Of a stretch of DNA of 6,015 nt, positions 5,423 through 6,015 are shown in pieces. The DNA is from an uncultured Bacillota bacterium. Lineage in GTDB: Bacteria; Bacillota; Clostridia; Peptostreptococcales; Anaerovoracaceae. The position numbers and the translations under genes were made by a program. Numbering within the stretch: the stretch's first letter is position 1; each line of letters begins with the position of its first letter. The DNA lies in assembly GCA_902465215.1 (NCBI GenBank), contig CABQMM010000088.1:1-6015 (forward strand), given 5' to 3'. Below the pieces are notes generated by a model that saw only the letters and a list, made by a program, of their open reading frames with translations, did not search any database and was not told the origin of the DNA.

Positions 5423-6015
5423 ATGGATATTAAGAAGCTTATGACAGACTGCCCTGTCGTTTCTCAAATGGCAGATTATGAAGAAATCTTCTGGCTGAAT
5501 CCAAGCAGCGGAAAAAAGAGCGAGCTTCCTTTCGGCATGAAAGACATTGACGATGCGGAAGCCCGTCTGGCACGCTTCGCACCTTATCTGGCGAAGGCAT
5601 TCCCGGAAACCGCCAAATCCGGCGGCATCATCGAATCGGATTTGGTGGAAATCGCTCGCATGAAAACCGCGCTTGTGCACATGACCGGGGCGATTCCCGG
5701 CAGATTATTCTTAAAGGGCGACAGCCATCTGCCGGTTTCCGGCTCCATCAAGGCCAGAGGCGGCATCTACGAAGTCTTGAAATTCGCAGAAAAGGTTGCT
5801 ATGGAAGCAGGCATGCTGACGGAAACGGATGACTACAGCATGCTTTTGGAAGACCGCTTTAAAGAGCTCTTTGCGAAATACTCGGTAGCGGTAGGCTCTA
5901 CCGGAAACCTCGGTCTTTCCATCGGCATCATCAGCGCCAAGCTCGGCTTTAAGGTAACCGTTCACATGTCGGCAGATGCCCGCCAGTGGAAGAAAGACCT
6001 GCTCCGCTCGAAAGG
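5423..6015 (+). CDS. dsdA: D-serine ammonia-lyase (D-serine dehydratase), cut by window edge
   Basis: DsdA is a cytosolic PLP enzyme (fold type II) that converts D-serine to pyruvate and ammonia, used to detoxify or catabolise D-serine. The 197 complete codons in the window match the N-terminal part of E. coli DsdA closely. Conserved blocks are [13 protein letters not shown] (51-63), GGIIES (67-72), [20 protein letters not shown] (100-119) with the PLP-binding Lys110, GSTGNLG (158-164) with the cofactor-contacting Asn162, and [11 protein letters not shown] (177-187). The family is about 440 residues, so more than half is outside the window. GGAGG (5410-5414) lies 8 nt before the ATG. It follows the phosphoesterase by 26 nt with no terminator or clear promoter between, so co-transcription is likely. 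No DsdC-like regulator is visible here. Confidence 0.96.
   Translation, partial: MDIKKLMTDCPVVSQMADYEEIFWLNPSSGKKSELPFGMKDIDDAEARLARFAPYLAKAFPETAKSGGIIESDLVEIARMKTALVHMTGAIPGRLFLKGDSHLPVSGSIKARGGIYEVLKFAEKVAMEAGMLTETDDYSMLLEDRFKELFAKYSVAVGSTGNLGLSIGIISAKLGFKVTVHMSADARQWKKDLLRSK

Noticed and set aside
5405..5965. Minus-strand open frames opposite dsdA
   Set aside because: They overlap an unmistakable DsdA reading frame and have no recognisable domain.

Overview
The window looks like chromosome of a Gram-positive anaerobe of the class Clostridia. The evidence is purine-rich Shine-Dalgarno sites, sigma-A-like promoters, moderate GC by eye, and clostridial-type MurB, PHP and AI-2E-family proteins. 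A closer taxon cannot be fixed from sequence reading alone. It is mostly housekeeping DNA. I see no mobile element, CRISPR array, tRNA, rRNA or prophage gene.

Layout, left to right. (1) 1-1296, minus strand: mgtE, a CBS-domain Mg2+ channel/transporter cut at its C-terminus by the window edge. (2) 1297-1627: a 331-base non-housekeeping stretch that reads as a long mgtE leader. It holds a strong promoter with repeated GCAAAAAG elements, a 30-codon upstream ORF with its own good ribosome binding site, a bulged hairpin, and a CTCTCTC tract able to pair with the mgtE ribosome binding site. I could not recognise an M-box. (3) 1628-4644, minus strand: an apparent operon transcribed as AI-2E/PerM-family membrane protein, then murB (cell-wall precursor reductase, overlapping by 17 nt), then a PHP-domain phosphoesterase. 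(4) 4645-4757: a short AT-rich divergent promoter region whose two predicted promoters overlap. (5) 4758-6015, plus strand: a YfcE/MJ0936-type metallophosphoesterase with an unusual Pro/Ser-rich tail, then dsdA (D-serine ammonia-lyase) after 26 nt, cut by the right edge.

The genes do not form one obvious pathway. MurB makes UDP-MurNAc, DsdA removes D-serine, and MgtE controls Mg2+ entry. The most unusual points are the mgtE leader (upstream ORF plus possible anti-Shine-Dalgarno switch) and the PHP protein. The PHP protein keeps nearly all metal ligands but seems to have lost an internal block of about 30 residues, including the His of the usual TDH motif. It also has a 9-bp tandem duplication just ahead of its start that places a stop codon after an upstream in-frame ATG.
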